Source of the DNA: Marsupella aquatica
Taxonomy: Eukaryota; Marchantiophyta
Direction: 5' to 3'
Assembly: GCA_973895155.1 (NCBI GenBank)
Contig: OZ316892.1
Coordinates: forward strand, 27,962,001 to 28,026,000
Length of the DNA stretch: 64,000 nucleotides
Part shown: one piece after another, positions 47,001-59,225 of the stretch
How positions within the stretch are numbered: position 1 is the stretch's first letter
Layout: every line of letters begins with the position of its first letter
Program-made: the position numbers and the translations under genes
Notes under the pieces: model-generated
Database searches by the model: none
What the model was told of the DNA's origin: nothing
Seen by the model: only the letters and a program-made list of their open reading frames with translations

Positions 47001-47599
47001 GGTGGATAAAGGGCGAGTAGCAGCCGCCTGGATTGTCCTTCGCCTTTGCGGAGGAGGTATGATGCAGGCTTAATTAGGATAAGACCATTAAGGTCCTGAA
47101 GGAATATCGAGAGCTCCTCAAGGTCCTTTAGGGGAAGAGGTGAGGGGAAGAACAGAGCAAGAGGACGAGGAGAGGAAAAGAGAAAGGTAGGGTGTGGGAG
47201 GGAGGAGTAGGGAAGAAGAGGACAGGTTGCGGAAGACGAAGAAGTGTTGTGGAGCGGAGGATTACAATGCAGGAAAGGACGTGATTGGTTGCTGGCTACT
47301 CCGTCCGCCGATTTTCCGTTTCTTGGCGTTTTTTTTACCATCTTCTGGTTTCAGTTTTGGGAGTGTAGGGCTTTGAGAGAGGAAAGATGGTAATCGGCAA
47401 AGGATGGGCGGACGAGAACCGGAGATTTAGGTATGAATGGAAGGCATTGGAGGTGATGATGGTGCAGGGAAGGGGAAATAGTGCCCGGATGGCCTAAGAA
47501 AAGAATGTTGAGGGAAGTGCAGGGGACTTGAGAGTGTCAGGGGGAGGGCCGAACAGAGGGAGAGAGCGAGAGAGAGAAACCGGAGAGAGGAAGATAGAG
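44060..47599. other. Non-coding flank and promoter-like region before the UBP23-like gene
   Basis: 44060-45860 is the AT-rich flank shared with unit 1. 45900-46885 is the GC/GA-rich promoter-like part shared with 36740-38850, again with the MADQ-started minus-strand frame (in 46275-46799). 46890-47599 is unique, purine-rich (many GGAGGA and GAGAGA runs) and probably holds the 5' UTR of the deubiquitinase gene. I support no separate coding gene here. Confidence 0.6.
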
Positions 47600-50500
47600 A
47601 TGGCAACCTTCGATGGAGCGGTGGCCGAGGTTCGTACAGGGGCGCCGGGGCCGTGGGCGCAGAGGAGGATCGCATTTCACACCACCAGCACTTACGCTTC
47701 AGCCCCGGCGATGCAGCCCCTGAACGAGCCCATCGCAAACGGAGGCGCGGGTGGAAGAGCAGACGGTTCCACTGGAGGTGTTGGGCACCATCACAAACCG
47801 GGGCAGCAGCAGCAGTATCATCAGAACCAGCATGCAAACGGCGGCATCAAGCCTGGACATTCCGAGCCGCCCAGCTTGCCCTCCACCATGCCGCTCCAGT
47901 GGACCTCCCCTCAAAAAATTGTATGCCCTACGTGCTCTCCCTCTGTTCCACTCTAGTTCGGAAGACTCCATGTTGAGATTATACATTCAACTTTTAAATA
48001 TGCAATGATCCTCTCAGGGACTTGACTGTAGCAAAGCTTCGCAGCCTATAATGATAAATGAGTGAAGTAACGAACGAAAAAACTGAATGCATGATTGGAT
48101 GATTGCGAAGGCCAAGTCTCTCATCTCCTTCGAAAATGATATGTATCTGTGGGTACGTAGGACGAATTCCTCTTCGGCATTCTTTCTCTCTCTCTTCCAA
48201 TTCAAATCTCTTCATTCTTATTTCGTTTATACAAATATTTTATTTTGTGTGGAAGCACTAAGACTAAACACCAGCCGAAGTTCGTAGCCTGTGATTTTGG
48301 AGGGTTTCAATTTTTTGAATGGTCATTGGGGCCAAGTATCTCTGTGTCTGTGACGATGATGTCTATCGACAAGGTTGGAAGGGACGAATTCTTGCCCAGT
48401 ATCATATGCTGAATTTAGTAAGTGTGGGAGAGACGATCTAAGTCACTGTTAGTGAACACTACCTAAAGTTTGTGGTCCTTCGATATGAATGAAGGAATTA
48501 AACATTTCTCTCCCTTCACCGTTGATGATGATGCCTACTTCCAATGTGGGTTGAGCGAATTCGTGCCTTGAATTATGGTGCTGTTTGGAATGGTGGTACT
48601 GAATCGATGGAAGCTACTGCTGCCATATGTTTGCAGGGAGCAGGGCTTTCAAACCTGGGCAACACTTGTTTCTTGAATTCTGTACTGCAGTGCCTCACTT
48701 ACACTCCACCTCTGGCAGGGTATCTGCAGAGCGGGCAGCACAAGGCCTCCTGTAAGTCATGAACGGCTCTTGCTTCAACAGTTTGGTGGCTGCCTTACTG
48801 TTTCGTCCTGAATTATATGATTTTCTAAAACCTTCGCATTTTGGGTGCAGTGTCATTCTCCGAATAGCTTACGTAAAGGTCGTTCTGTGACGTGGGAGTC
48901 TGATTGTGTGGCAATGGGGAAACTGATTGGATTGTAATTTAATGGGTCTGTGCAGGTCGAGTAGCAGGTTTTTGTGCATTCTGTGCTCTTCAGGAACATG
49001 TGCAGCAAGCTCTCGCTTCATCCGGAAAGGTGGTATCACCGCAAAAAATGGCAAAGAACTTGCGCTGTATCCTCTTCAATTTATTTCCCTCGCACATCGT
49101 TTGGTTTTCAAAACTCAGTCCCTGCTTTTCGAAGGTGGTGAGATATTTTCCAGTAGTTTAGGTGTAGAGTGTCATTGGGAATCCTTGACTGGAATGAATA
49201 CAGCTATCTGCCGGACTTTCCGCATGGGTAGGCAGGAGGATTCTCACGAATATATGAGATACTTGTTGGAAGCGCTGCACAAATGCTGTCTTCCACCCGA
49301 CCTGGCGAAGAATTCAAACTCGAAGTCAAGTCAGGAGAAGAGTTTGGTCTACAGAATTTTCGGTGGCCAGCTTAGATCTCAGGTACGTACTCAAAGCTTA
49401 GGTCCTTTGGGCCTGACCATTGTTTAGACAGTTTATTAAAGATCGTTGCTAGTTGCCATTTGCTTTGCTGCATTGGACCTGTTCCTTGGGCATTTTTATT
49501 TTCCGGTACTGTTCAGGAGCAGTTTGTAATCGGATTTATACGTCTTTACAGGTTAAGTGCACCGCCTGTCATCATTGCTCCAACACTTATGATCCTTTTC
49601 TAGATCTGAGTTTGGAGATTGTTCGAGCGGACTCTTTGACAAAAGCACTCGCTCGGTTCACAGCTGTTGATGTACTGGATGGAGACAACAAGTATAAGTG
49701 CCCTCGATGCAAGAAGAAAGTTCGGGCATTGAAGAATTTTACAATTGACTTAGTTCCTAACATATTGACGATACAGTTTAAGAGATTTAGTAACACGGGA
49801 GGTCAGGGTGGTAAGATCGACAAGAAAGTTGAGTTTGGAACAATACTTGATTTGAAGCCCTTTGTCAGCAATGGACAGGTACGGCCAAGTGTAGTATACT
49901 TTTCCTTTTCCTTTTGAGCCTGTGAGCTGAAGATTTTGCTTCTGTTACCATTGCGAATCTTCATTCCTGCAGGGGAATCCAGGCGAACTAATTTCTTTTG
50001 CCTGGATGTGCAGGAATACGTTCCTAAATATAAGTTATTTGGAGTCCTCGTGCACTCGGGGTGGTCAACTCATTCTGGGCATTATTACAGCTTCCTCCGC
50101 GCATCTTCAGATATCTGGCATGTTTTTGATGATAGTCGGGTACTCATTCATCATCATCATCATCATCATCATCTCAACTTCTGGTTAGGCTCTGAGCAGG
50201 AGAACATACTGTGATTAGAGGAGTTCATGCCTTGGCTATTGTCCAGCTTTCGTCTTTGTGTTGCAGTACTCTTTTAAGGGAAGGATCGGCTGCTAACGAC
50301 CTATTTCTGGTTCCGCAGGTAAGGCAAGTCAGTGAGAAAACCGTTCTCGACCAAAGGGCTTACATGCTGTTCTATGTGCGGGAGGGAAAGAGGATGGCCT
50401 CGTCTCAATCCGAACCCACTCCGTTAAAGCAGGCAATGCCTCGACAAGTGGCTCTCCTATCCAAGGAGAGGCAAATGATTTGCAACTCTGGAGTTTCTGC

Positions 50501-52416
50501 AAGGCCAGCACCTGCCCAGCCTACCACCAGTATTATCCGCAAGGATAGCGAAAGAAAGCCTCTGGCTGAAGTCCTTCCGAAGAAAGAATCTTCTGGTTCT
50601 GTCAACGTCCTTGTTAAGGAAAAAGAAGGAAACGGGCAAGTGCGAGTCATAGTGAAGCAAATGCCGCTACTGCCTGTCGGTGCCACCCCAGAGGATACTC
50701 GGCAACCTCCAGTCCAGTCTAGTGAGGGGAATGGCCTCAGAGTCGACGCTATCGCCATTAATGGCAGTGGTCCCGAGGTTTCAGGGGTTGACTCTTCTCC
50801 ACTTCCTCCAGCTTCAAATCATCGCAGCTCAGACGCGCCGCCAGTTTTGCCCTCTCCCCCTGTTGGTAAAGAGCTTTGTGTCCCTAGCAAAGAAAATATC
50901 GATAAAAAAGAAATAGAAATTGAAGGTTCCTGTACGACTAGTGGAACTCCAGGAGGTGAGGATGACTGGGACGAGTATTATAAGAAGGGCTGGAATCCCC
51001 CTGGTACCACACCACAAAAGTTCCTGAATATGTTGAGAGTGATACCGCACACTAGAAGGTACTACCAGGCAAGGGCTTTACCTGCTAGAAGGCCCAGCAA
51101 AATTGTTGGTAATGGCAATGGAGAATTGGAGAATGGGCATCCTGAATCCTCTGAGGCTTTGACTCCTGGCGGCGGAAAGAGACCTCAGGCTTTCAATGAG
51201 GATACGCGAGGACCAAAGAGGCAACAGAAGGAGTCAGGTCGTAGTTGTATATCAAGCACTTGTATGGCTTCAGAAGAATTCTTGGTCGTCAATGAGCCTA
51301 TGGACGTCGACTCCAGCACTGTTACTGGACCGACACCGCAAGAGAATAGATTGCAATCTAAAATAGAGTCTGCCAATACTGAGAATGGATCTTTGCGGGA
51401 CAATTTTGCTTTAAATAAGGTTGGGGATGGCCAGAGGGTTGCCAAAAAACCTCTTGTGTCGACCGTTGACAATGGCCAATCAGTGAGTAACGGACATGTT
51501 GAGATTTCACCTGATCACTTGAAGGAGTCTCTTAAACCCAGGGAGGTTCAACATTCGGGGATTGAGCTGAGGGTTGATAGAGATGTGGAAAATTGCCGAA
51601 CTTCAGAAGGTGGGGATGGTGGGTCTGAAAGGAAAACGTTTACAAATGGCCCTAGGTCAGGGAATGGTCTAGAGACCTCAAACGAGACAGTGGTCCCGAT
51701 GGCTACCAACAGTCTCTATGGCACTACAGGTGTGAGATAGTTTTTCGTACCCTACATTTAAGACATCCATCTTACCTCTTCAATTTTTGTTAACTTCCTT
51801 TATGCAGTGAGCCGTCTATTCCAGAATGAGGTTTTCTTAAAGTAGGGTAGCGAACATAGATTGGTGAAGTCCTGTCCCACATGGTTATAGTGACCGATGG
51901 TTTCCTCTGCAGTGCCACGCTGGGGTGAGGTAAACGGGGATGAGCAGTCAGTCAAAGAGATTGAAAGGCTTCTGCAGCACGGGAAGAATGGCAATTTTGA
52001 ACGAGACGTCTGGTGAGTATTTTCGTTTCCTCATAGACATCATTATTTTGAGACTTGATTCTGCCTGGAAGCATTTGCACAAGTGTATTTTTGTGTGGTG
52101 AGATTGGGCTTTTGCCTATGATGTATACTGATCTCTCTATTGGCTCGTCGCCTTTTTGGTTGACAGGGATGTGGAGTATGACAAAGGCAGAAGTAAGAAA
52201 ATAAAAAATAGAACCGGAAAGGAACCCTCGAATAATGAGAGTAACGGCTTAGCGAATGGTTTAATCAAGCCTAGTAATCCTTTTCAATCTGTAGGATTTG
52301 CAAAGAAAATGGGCAACGGTGTAAAGAAAGGAAATAGTATTGGCTTCAAAGCAGGATATGGTTATGGTCTTAAGACAGGGAAGAATGTAGGTTCTGCCGG
52401 CCCTCAAACTACGTGA
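47600..52416 (+). CDS. UBP23: Ubiquitin-specific protease, UBP23-like
   Basis: Nine exons: 47600-47920, 48637-48751, 48956-49066, 49204-49382, 49552-49878, 50014-50139, 50319-51729, 51913-52012 and 52167-52416. All phases agree and give 979 residues. The USP (C19) catalytic domain has the Cys box [20 protein letters not shown], a CALCALQ-like region read here as [32 protein letters not shown], the zinc ligands [11 protein letters not shown] and YKCPRCKKK, and the His box [14 protein letters not shown] with VFDDSRV. These match plant UBP23/UBP16-type enzymes, which remove ubiquitin from substrates in nucleus or cytosol. The long seventh exon encodes a low-complexity Ser/Pro/Gly tail. Exons 8-9 encode the conserved [12 protein letters not shown] and [14 protein letters not shown] end. 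The ATG at 47600 starts an Ala/Gly/Gln-rich leader directly before the catalytic domain. The last exon is tripled downstream. Confidence 0.93.
50147..50176. repeat. (CAT)n microsatellite in intron 6
   Basis: About nine CAT/ATC units begin some eight bases after the exon 6 donor. Reading through the intron would add a His run and then end at a stop, so intron retention would give a truncated enzyme. Confidence 0.85.
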
Positions 52417-53310
52417 TTTCTGAATTCCACACGGATATGTTCTACCTAGCTTTGTGATTTTGAAGTGAGCACATGGGTCCAAGGTTTTCTTCCGATTGGA
52501 TGCAATTCCTATTCCGGTCAGGCATCTCTCTATTGGCTCGTCGCCTTTTTGGTTGACAGGGATGTGGAGTATGACAAAGGCAGAAGTAAGAAAATAAAAA
52601 ATAGAACCGGAAAGGAACCCTCGAATAATGAGAGTAACGGCTTAGCGAATGGTTTAATCAAGCCTAGTAATCCTTTTCAATCTGTAGGATTTGCAAAGAA
52701 AATGGGCAACGGTGTAAAGAAAGGAAATAGTATTGGCTTCAAAGCAGGATATGGTTATGGTCTTAAGACAGGGAAGAATGTAGGTTCTGCCGGCCCTCAA
52801 ACTACGTGATTTCTGAATTCCACACGGATATGTTCTACCTAGCTTTGTGATTTTGAAGTGAGCACATGGGTCCAAGGTTTTCTTCCGATTGGATGCAATT
52901 CCTATTCCGGTCAGGCATCTCTCTATTGGCTCGTCGCCTTTTTGGTTGACAGGGATGTGGAGTATGACAAAGGCAGAAGTAAGAAAATAAAAAATAGAAC
53001 CGGAAAGGAACCCTCGAATAATGAGAGTAACGGCTTAGCGAATGGTTTAATCAAGCCTAGTAATCCTTTTCAATCTGTAGGATTTGCAAAGAAAATGGGC
53101 AACGGTGTAAAGAAAGGAAATAGTATTGGCTTCAAAGCAGGATATGGTTATGGTCTTAAGACAGGGAAGAATGTAGGTTCTGCCGGCCCTCAAACTACGT
53201 GATTTCTGAATTCCACACGGATATGTTCTACCTAGCTTTGTGATTTTGAAGTGAGCACATGGGTCCAAGGTTTTCTTCCGATTGGATGCAATTCCTATTC
53301 CGGTCAGGCA
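52132..53310. repeat. Three 393-bp tandem copies containing the UBP23 last exon
   Basis: Units at 52132-52524, 52525-52917 and 52918-53310. Each contains the end of intron 8 with its TTGACAG acceptor, the whole last coding exon (52167-52416; 52560-52809; 52953-53202) with its stop, and about 108 bases of 3' flank. Translations of the three exons are identical, and by eye the DNA copies look identical too. Only the first is needed. Copies 2 and 3 could serve as alternative last exons giving the same protein with shorter 3' UTRs, or as 3' UTR sequence. A collapsed or expanded assembly is the main alternative. Confidence 0.93.
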
Positions 53311-55230
53311 TGGCACCTTGTATGGTCAGATCTACCAGCCAAGAACTGATATCACGGAATTTGAATCAATTACAGCATGTAAGGTTAGTATTCAGAGGAG
53401 TTTTCAATCTTATGAATTTCACAGTTGCTTCATAGTGAGCTCTGAAGATGACCGAGTAAAATGTTGTATGGTCAGTATCCAGGAATGTTGACCCGCTCAG
53501 TCTGACAGTTAAGAAGGTGAGTATAAATCTCAGAAAGATTCTTTGTCGGTGATGACATATGTATGGCCGAATTTCTGCAATGTCTGTACCATCTGCGGAT
53601 TATATTATATATGCAGGGCAGAGCCCTCTTGTCTCAGCAATAAATCTCATTGATCCTGAAGGTCCGACAAAATGAGATTTGTGAATTATTTTGTATATCC
53701 CCGGACGGTGTCTTCTGACATGCTGATATTGGCATTTCCTAATTTATGAGAGCACTCTGTCTTTGGAATGGCACTCGGCTGATTACTCTCGTCCTGTATC
53801 GATCCCTGGCAGTTCTCCGTCGGTGGAAGTGATTGCAGTTTCAGAAATATAATAAATTGGACAATCCTGCGGTTCTTTTTTTTAGCTTTTATTTTCTACG
53901 AAGAGTGCTCATCAGCCCGATCGGAATTGTGTGTACTGAGAGTCACCAGAAATGTAGATTTAGTATTGTAGTTTGCCGACTTGCCTGCATATTTCCAGTT
54001 TTATCGAGAAGCTACATTATGTCATGTTGTTTGTAGAATGGCAAAGGATCCCATGTCGTCATGTGCGGTACTTCTTTGGAATACTTCGACTTATCTACAG
54101 CTCAACACTGTCACATTTAAGTGGCGCTATATTTTTCTGGGTTTTGCTACTGTCATGATTCGTGGAATTCATTGTTGCGTCTTCAGGTTCATACAAGTCA
54201 CAGTACGTTTCTTTTTTGCTTTGCAGATTGTGTGAATATTCGCTCCCTTTTAGACTGATGAGGCTTTTCCTTTCTTTTCAGTTGCTTTAGCGTTGCAGGA
54301 AGACCTCCAGTCGAAGCGCTGAAATGTGATCCGATGACGTGTGATTATGCAAAATGTTGACATGAAAGTCACTTTTGACCTTTTAGTCCATGACCATACT
54401 CTATTTGATCTACGTTGCATGGATTCTCTATTTCAAACCATTGTTCATCTACGAGGCAAGCTCCAGTTTTCTGGTAAGGCTCACAGCTAGCATCGCAAAG
54501 TTGTTCCACTTTCTGGTTGCTACTTTGCTACACTATCTCCGTACTTCCCTGTTCGGCCTTCAGCCTTGTCACTTGCTCTAATCCCATTACTGTCCGGGTT
54601 GGTCTCGCTTGTCCTTGCAAATTGTTCAGGACAGATCGAACTCATTCAAAACAATCGTTTTTATACGTACTGCAAGTAGCTCCAAAACGAGGCACGATGG
54701 TAACCCAAACTTTGGACAGCATGTGAAGAGTAAATCACTGAATCATGCCTTTGCCCTGGGAACCGAGTTGGCTCTGATGTGACAGCTCGTGTTGGCTACA
54801 TATAGGGATTAAGGTAAGTATAGACTAGACTATTTGGGCTATAAGGTTGTCTTTACAATACGTTGGGGCCACTAGTGACTTTTTACCAAAGCAGACTGGA
54901 GTGACGCTTCTTGTTGTGACTTCTTCTACCAAAGCAGACTGGAGTGACACTTTTTGTTGCGACTTCTTTTACCAAAGCAGACTGGAGTGACACATTTTGT
55001 TCTAAAGATACGCAGGACCAATCATCTTTTGAATCACAAGCCAATGTTCGGAATGTTTGGATCATCGCAAGTGATCACCTAAAATTCTAGACAGAATAGT
55101 CCACTGCTTGCCATGTAGGATTGATAAGACACTTGAACCGGCCCTGAGTTTTTGTAAAGCTAACTGCACCTCTTTCCCTTCATTATGCACTTCAGATTTA
55201 ACCCGATGGATACGAAGATTTGCCCCCGAC
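53311..55230. other. Unit 2 right part; non-coding
   Basis: Closely similar to 39715-41590, including the phrases GATATCACGGAATTTGAATC, GGATTATATTATATATGCAG and GTCATGTTGTTTGTAGAATG. It contains the ~45-bp tandem repeat at about 54875-55000. No gene is supported in either copy. In unit 1 it begins right after the stop of the coiled-coil gene, so it may have begun as that gene's 3' flank. Confidence 0.6.
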
Positions 55231-55494
55231 TTATTATAAAGCCACCCTTTGAGGACTCATGTATTAGGACACATTGTGGAGCATCAGGAATTTGATAACA
55301 AAATTCTCAGTGATGTCATGGAGAAACTCAGCCAAGTGTCATGATTTACTTGTAAGTCTCATCTGCTATAGGCAAAATGTGGAGGATTGGGGTGCGTGGC
55401 CCTACTGCCTTGAAAAGGGACTCCAGGCCTCGCAGAGTTTTGGCTAGGGCTGGACTATCTCACCCCCCACCTCGCTCACAACCCCAGGTGGCAT

Positions 55495-55645
55495 TTGTGC
55501 AGTCAGGTTGTGAGGGCCATTTTCTGAGTATCACCTGGTATCTCAACCTTGTCGACAACACTTCCATAACCACAACACAACCCAGGTTGCAAGGGCCACA
55601 TTCTGAGTATCACATGGTATCTCAACCCTGTTGGTAACGCTTCCA
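55495..55645. repeat. Two-copy ~73-bp tandem repeat
   Basis: GGGCCA.TTTCTGAGTATCAC followed by TGGTATCTCAACC occurs twice (about 55510 and 55585), each followed by AC.CTTCCA.AAC and ACAACAC-like text. No coding role is visible. Confidence 0.75.
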
Positions 55646-56027
55646 GAACGAGAACACAACCGCCGGACAGCACTTTTGCCCGCCAATATTTTTGCTTTGA
55701 CAATACTTCGCCACTAAGTATTCAATCTGGGCAGATGTGCATGCTTATCAGTGAGGCACGGTTCTAAGATTGGGCAGCAGGCCAAATGCCTCAATACTGA
55801 CCTACATCTTAAGTGTTTTTATGAGATCATTTTGAATTTCTTATGACTGAATTTGTTGCACCAGTAATTCACATTAGTGATATAGGGGCTATAGTATTTA
55901 TATCCCATTTCTGACTGATATCTGGTACTTTACCACAACCTGACAAAGTGTAGATTTAATGTTGTAACTACAACCAAAATTAAAACAGCAAGAGAGTGGC
56001 AAGAAAGAGGGCCCATAGCCTCCAGCT

Positions 56028-56540
56028 TTATCCAAAATGTTTAGATGGACTTTTGCAACCCGGATGTGGAGTGCCTATTTTGTCTATGTTGTTTTTGAGA
56101 ATTGACCTTGTGGAGTAGTCCTTGACAAGTTTCCCGCTGTCAATGTATTGTGTTGCCATTCCCCCATCCATAGACTTCCGTATGACAGCTTGGCCACATG
56201 ATCTGGTGTGTTCGATGAAATGTGATTGAGCTTCTTTGCTCAGTGCGTTTGAGCCTGCGTTTGAGCCTTCCCAATGTTGCGCCAGGGATTGGCCCCCATT
56301 CAAAGGAAAGGATGAAATACAGATGTTGCTGTGGTTATCGAGTCCTGTCACTCTTTTTGGTAACAACATAATATAGGGGAGTTTCTGCGTCTGTCTCTCT
56401 GAGAAATGCTGAAGAATGAGGCTGAGGAACTGGACGGCTGTGATAAACTCTTGCTGGACACGTAAACCTGAGGTTTTGTGAATGCCGATTGGGTGACCCA
56501 TCACTCGAAGTGGAACAACATCACTTGTTTTGTATGCCAT
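56028..56540 (-). CDS. Hypothetical 170-residue open frame
   Basis: An ATG-started frame of 170 codons on the minus strand, longer than most chance frames nearby. I recognise no domain, transmembrane helix or repeat. Its composition is mixed and Ser/Gly/Ile-rich, ending SPSKHFG. It has no supporting neighbour gene. It could be a degraded gene fragment or chance, and I consider chance at least as likely. Confidence 0.2.
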   Translation of the reverse strand: MAYKTSDVVPLRVMGHPIGIHKTSGLRVQQEFITAVQFLSLILQHFSERQTQKLPYIMLLPKRVTGLDNHSNICISSFPLNGGQSLAQHWEGSNAGSNALSKEAQSHFIEHTRSCGQAVIRKSMDGGMATQYIDSGKLVKDYSTRSILKNNIDKIGTPHPGCKSPSKHFG

Positions 56541-57454
56541 CACCACGAAACAAACATGGGTTAATTTAAGGGTTCACCTCTTCTCTGGGAGGGAGTAGTG
56601 AAGGGTTGAAGATTGACGAGGCCGAGGTGCGAATTTCTTGTTGGGTCTTTCTTTTTGAGCATTCAGTGATATTCAAATTTGATGTACGGAATACATTTCT
56701 GCAAAGATGGCTCCTGCAGCTGACTTGAATGTCTTTGCGGCGATCGGGACTCTCGATTATTGTAACAAGTAAGAAGAATCTTGCCTGGTTTCTTCCCTTG
56801 TCCTGTGCGATTCCCTCCTCCGGCCAAAGGCTCTTTGAATGCATGGTCGGACAAACATTTGTCAGGGAGAGCCCTCACATGATGAGAGGCCTTCGGGTGC
56901 AGATCATCATGGGCCCTTGTCGCTCCTTATTGTCCTCCATTTTGCTTTTTTCCATAATTTGTCAAATCTGTCACAACGGCAGCTGGGGTGTCACTAGATG
57001 TCCAATCTGCCTGAGGCGACAGTCTATGAAGGACCCATTTCACAGGTGTTTATGAAACGTGTTACTTTGAGGCATCTCCAAAAGAAGCATGCGACTGGAC
57101 CGGTGCGTCAATGTGGGACAAGACAGACTGAAATGTTGTCATGCTGTTTGAGGTCCTACTTGGTTATCAAGCTTCAATTGCTCGAACGGTCATGCGAGAT
57201 TGCTAAATTCTTGCACCAGCAAAGTCATTCCCAAGATGTAGACATAAAAAATGACCCAGAATGACCTTTTAAAAAGACACACAAACAGTTCAGATTTTGA
57301 AAACTGTGGCTTTCTTTTTTCTGCCAAGTCCACTGAAAATGGATGTAATCTTTTTTTGTATTGGCAGGCTTGATTTCCTTTGGTCTACTTTTATGGAAGC
57401 TTCCAAACAATAATCACACAATTATAGATGGTTTATTCAGATTCATACTTAAGG

Positions 57455-58081
57455 CATTGATCAGCGATGACTATGGTTGTGAGCCATCTCCGAAAGCTAG
57501 GAGCGACTGGAACTGGACATGATCTGGGGGTTCTCTTGCTTTCCTTCTTTATGCGCTATTGTACTATGCACAACTACAGGACTGATGTGGTGTCTACAAG
57601 GTCTGACCTTACTGCCTCAAAGCAAGCAAAGGGTGGGTCAACTTGAAAGATCCTGAGCTTCTTTCTGTTGAGAATCCCCTTCATCCCACTTCCGATATAG
57701 CCAATGGATCGAACAAAATTAAGGATGTGTGCACAATTCTTTTGAGAGCAAAGACTCTCCCTTTCACTCACTGGCACCATGACAACATACTTGCAAAACT
57801 AGTTGACACAAAAGGAAATCCGTATCAGAGTCCAAATGTCCAAGCTGGAAAGTACCTAGGGAGCAAATAGCAAAGAAGAAGACAAAGAAAAAGCAAAAGA
57901 AGAAATGTGAAACAAAAGGAAGCAAGATGGAAGATGGTCAGCCATTTCACTTGAAAAGAAAACAGAAGGCTCAATGCAAACAGTGTGGTGGTTTGGCGGG
58001 AAAAATTATGAAGCAGAAGAACAAACTGAAGATGCAACACAAAAAAACAGATCCGAAGGACAGTCAAGTGGTGAAGATGTA
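57455..58081 (+). pseudogene. TRF4/PAPD-like poly(A) polymerase fragment
   Basis: Three stretches in different frames line up with the C-terminal half of non-canonical poly(A) polymerases (TRF4/5, PAPD5/7). At about 57465-57600: MTMVVSHLRKLG then HDLGVLLLSFFMRYCTMHNY, like the helix preceding the 'LG.LL..FF..YG..FNY' motif. At about 57638-57868: DPELLSVENPLHPTSDIANG, like the 'L.IEDPL.P.NDVGR.S' motif. At about 57870-58081: a very Lys-rich tail with CKQCGG, like the basic RNA-binding end of TRF4. A frame change separates each pair and no clear introns explain them, and I could not find the nucleotidyltransferase motif upstream. I therefore call it a decayed fragment. TRF4 enzymes add short A tails in the nuclear RNA surveillance (TRAMP) pathway. 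Confidence 0.45.
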
Positions 58082-58269
58082 GAAACGGTGAAGCAAAAGT
58101 AGATAGAATTTGGATGTCTTCCTCCATCCATGCATGTCTGGTTCTAGTATAGTACAAAAGCATGACGTAGTGGTCATCATGTACCTTGCTTCAAGGAGTA
58201 GAGGGCCTCCTCTATACGTGGAAATCCAGTGAGTTGTCCAAAAATATTCTCCTATGAACAACTAGCCTT

Positions 58270-59150
58270 GACTCAACCACAACATTCAAGCTCCTATATT
58301 GGACTCAAGGGGTTAACTAAGTGTATATTTTGGGTACCACGTGCGATCCTAGCCTAGTATAGGTAGACCTATTTTATAAAGAAAAATTTCCAAGAATATT
58401 CTCCATTTTCAATATGAATCACTTATTTTACTTTATAATATATATATATATATTAGATAATATTTTATAAACATGAGTTTATGATACCTTCTTTTGCCTC
58501 CTACGTTTTTTAAAATTTTAGTTTATTTATATTAAAAATACATATTTTGGATCGCACATGGTTCTTAAGATTTTTGATAGTCAACCCCCCAAGATATTGG
58601 ATGCCCTCAAGCCTTCTAGCAAGGCAAAGCTTAGCTGGTGTAATAATAAGTGTAATAATAAAATCAAAGTAAACATATGCCTTCAGTCCAATCTTGCAAG
58701 ATAATAAAAAGAGTTAAAATCCCTAATGAAGAGAATTAAAACTAGCCCAGCTCAAGTGTGCCCAAATCATTACTTCTACAAATGAAAAGCTAGGAAATGA
58801 TTGCTTTGTTGGAGGGAATGTAAGACCATAAACCCTACAAAGAATTATACACTTAGTGAGCTAAGTCATGATTGATCTTACCTCAAAATGTTGTTGTAAT
58901 TCCAATAGCTAATCTTAGATATCTCCAACCTTGACTTTACCTTGATTAGATATTGTCTATTTACAGAGTATCCACCTGATGTTCTCAACTATTCACAAAA
59001 CGCATGTTACACCATGAATATTAAATATACAAATATTAGAAATAACAATGCAGTTCTGCAATTTTTTTCATCTACTCCAATGGCATTAATGACAATGGAT
59101 TCCACTTTAATCTTACCGTGTTTATCTGCTAAGTAATTAATGCTCTTACT
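58270..59150. other. AT-rich intergenic sequence
   Basis: No gene seen. A (TA)n tract lies at about 58437-58456, and TATTTAAA-like runs are common. Confidence 0.5.
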
Positions 59151-59157
59151 AACTTCG

Positions 59158-59225
59158 TGTAAGCCTAAGCCTAAACCCATCCCTACACCCAAACCTAAAC
59201 CCACGCCCACGCCCACGCCTACACT
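59158..59225. repeat. Low-complexity AAGCCTAA / CCCACGCC repeat
   Basis: Short 6-base units (CCTAAG, CCTAAA, CCCACG) give a polypurine/polypyrimidine-biased stretch. The minus-strand frame across it (VGVGVGLGLG) is an artefact of the repeat. Confidence 0.75.

Larger units (their letters stand above)
41593..55230. repeat. Segmental duplication, unit 2
   Basis: Second unit of the tandem duplication described at 32965-41590. It begins inside the copy of NDUFAF2 intron 2 (CGTGAGGATGCAGCTTCTC, at about 41593), directly joined to the right end of unit 1. It ends at about 55230, where the phrase TTAACCCGATGGATACGAAG leaves the shared sequence. Between the promoter-like part (to 46885) and the right part (from 53330) it contains 6.4 kb not present in unit 1, namely the UBP23-like gene and its tripled last exon. 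Confidence 0.88.
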
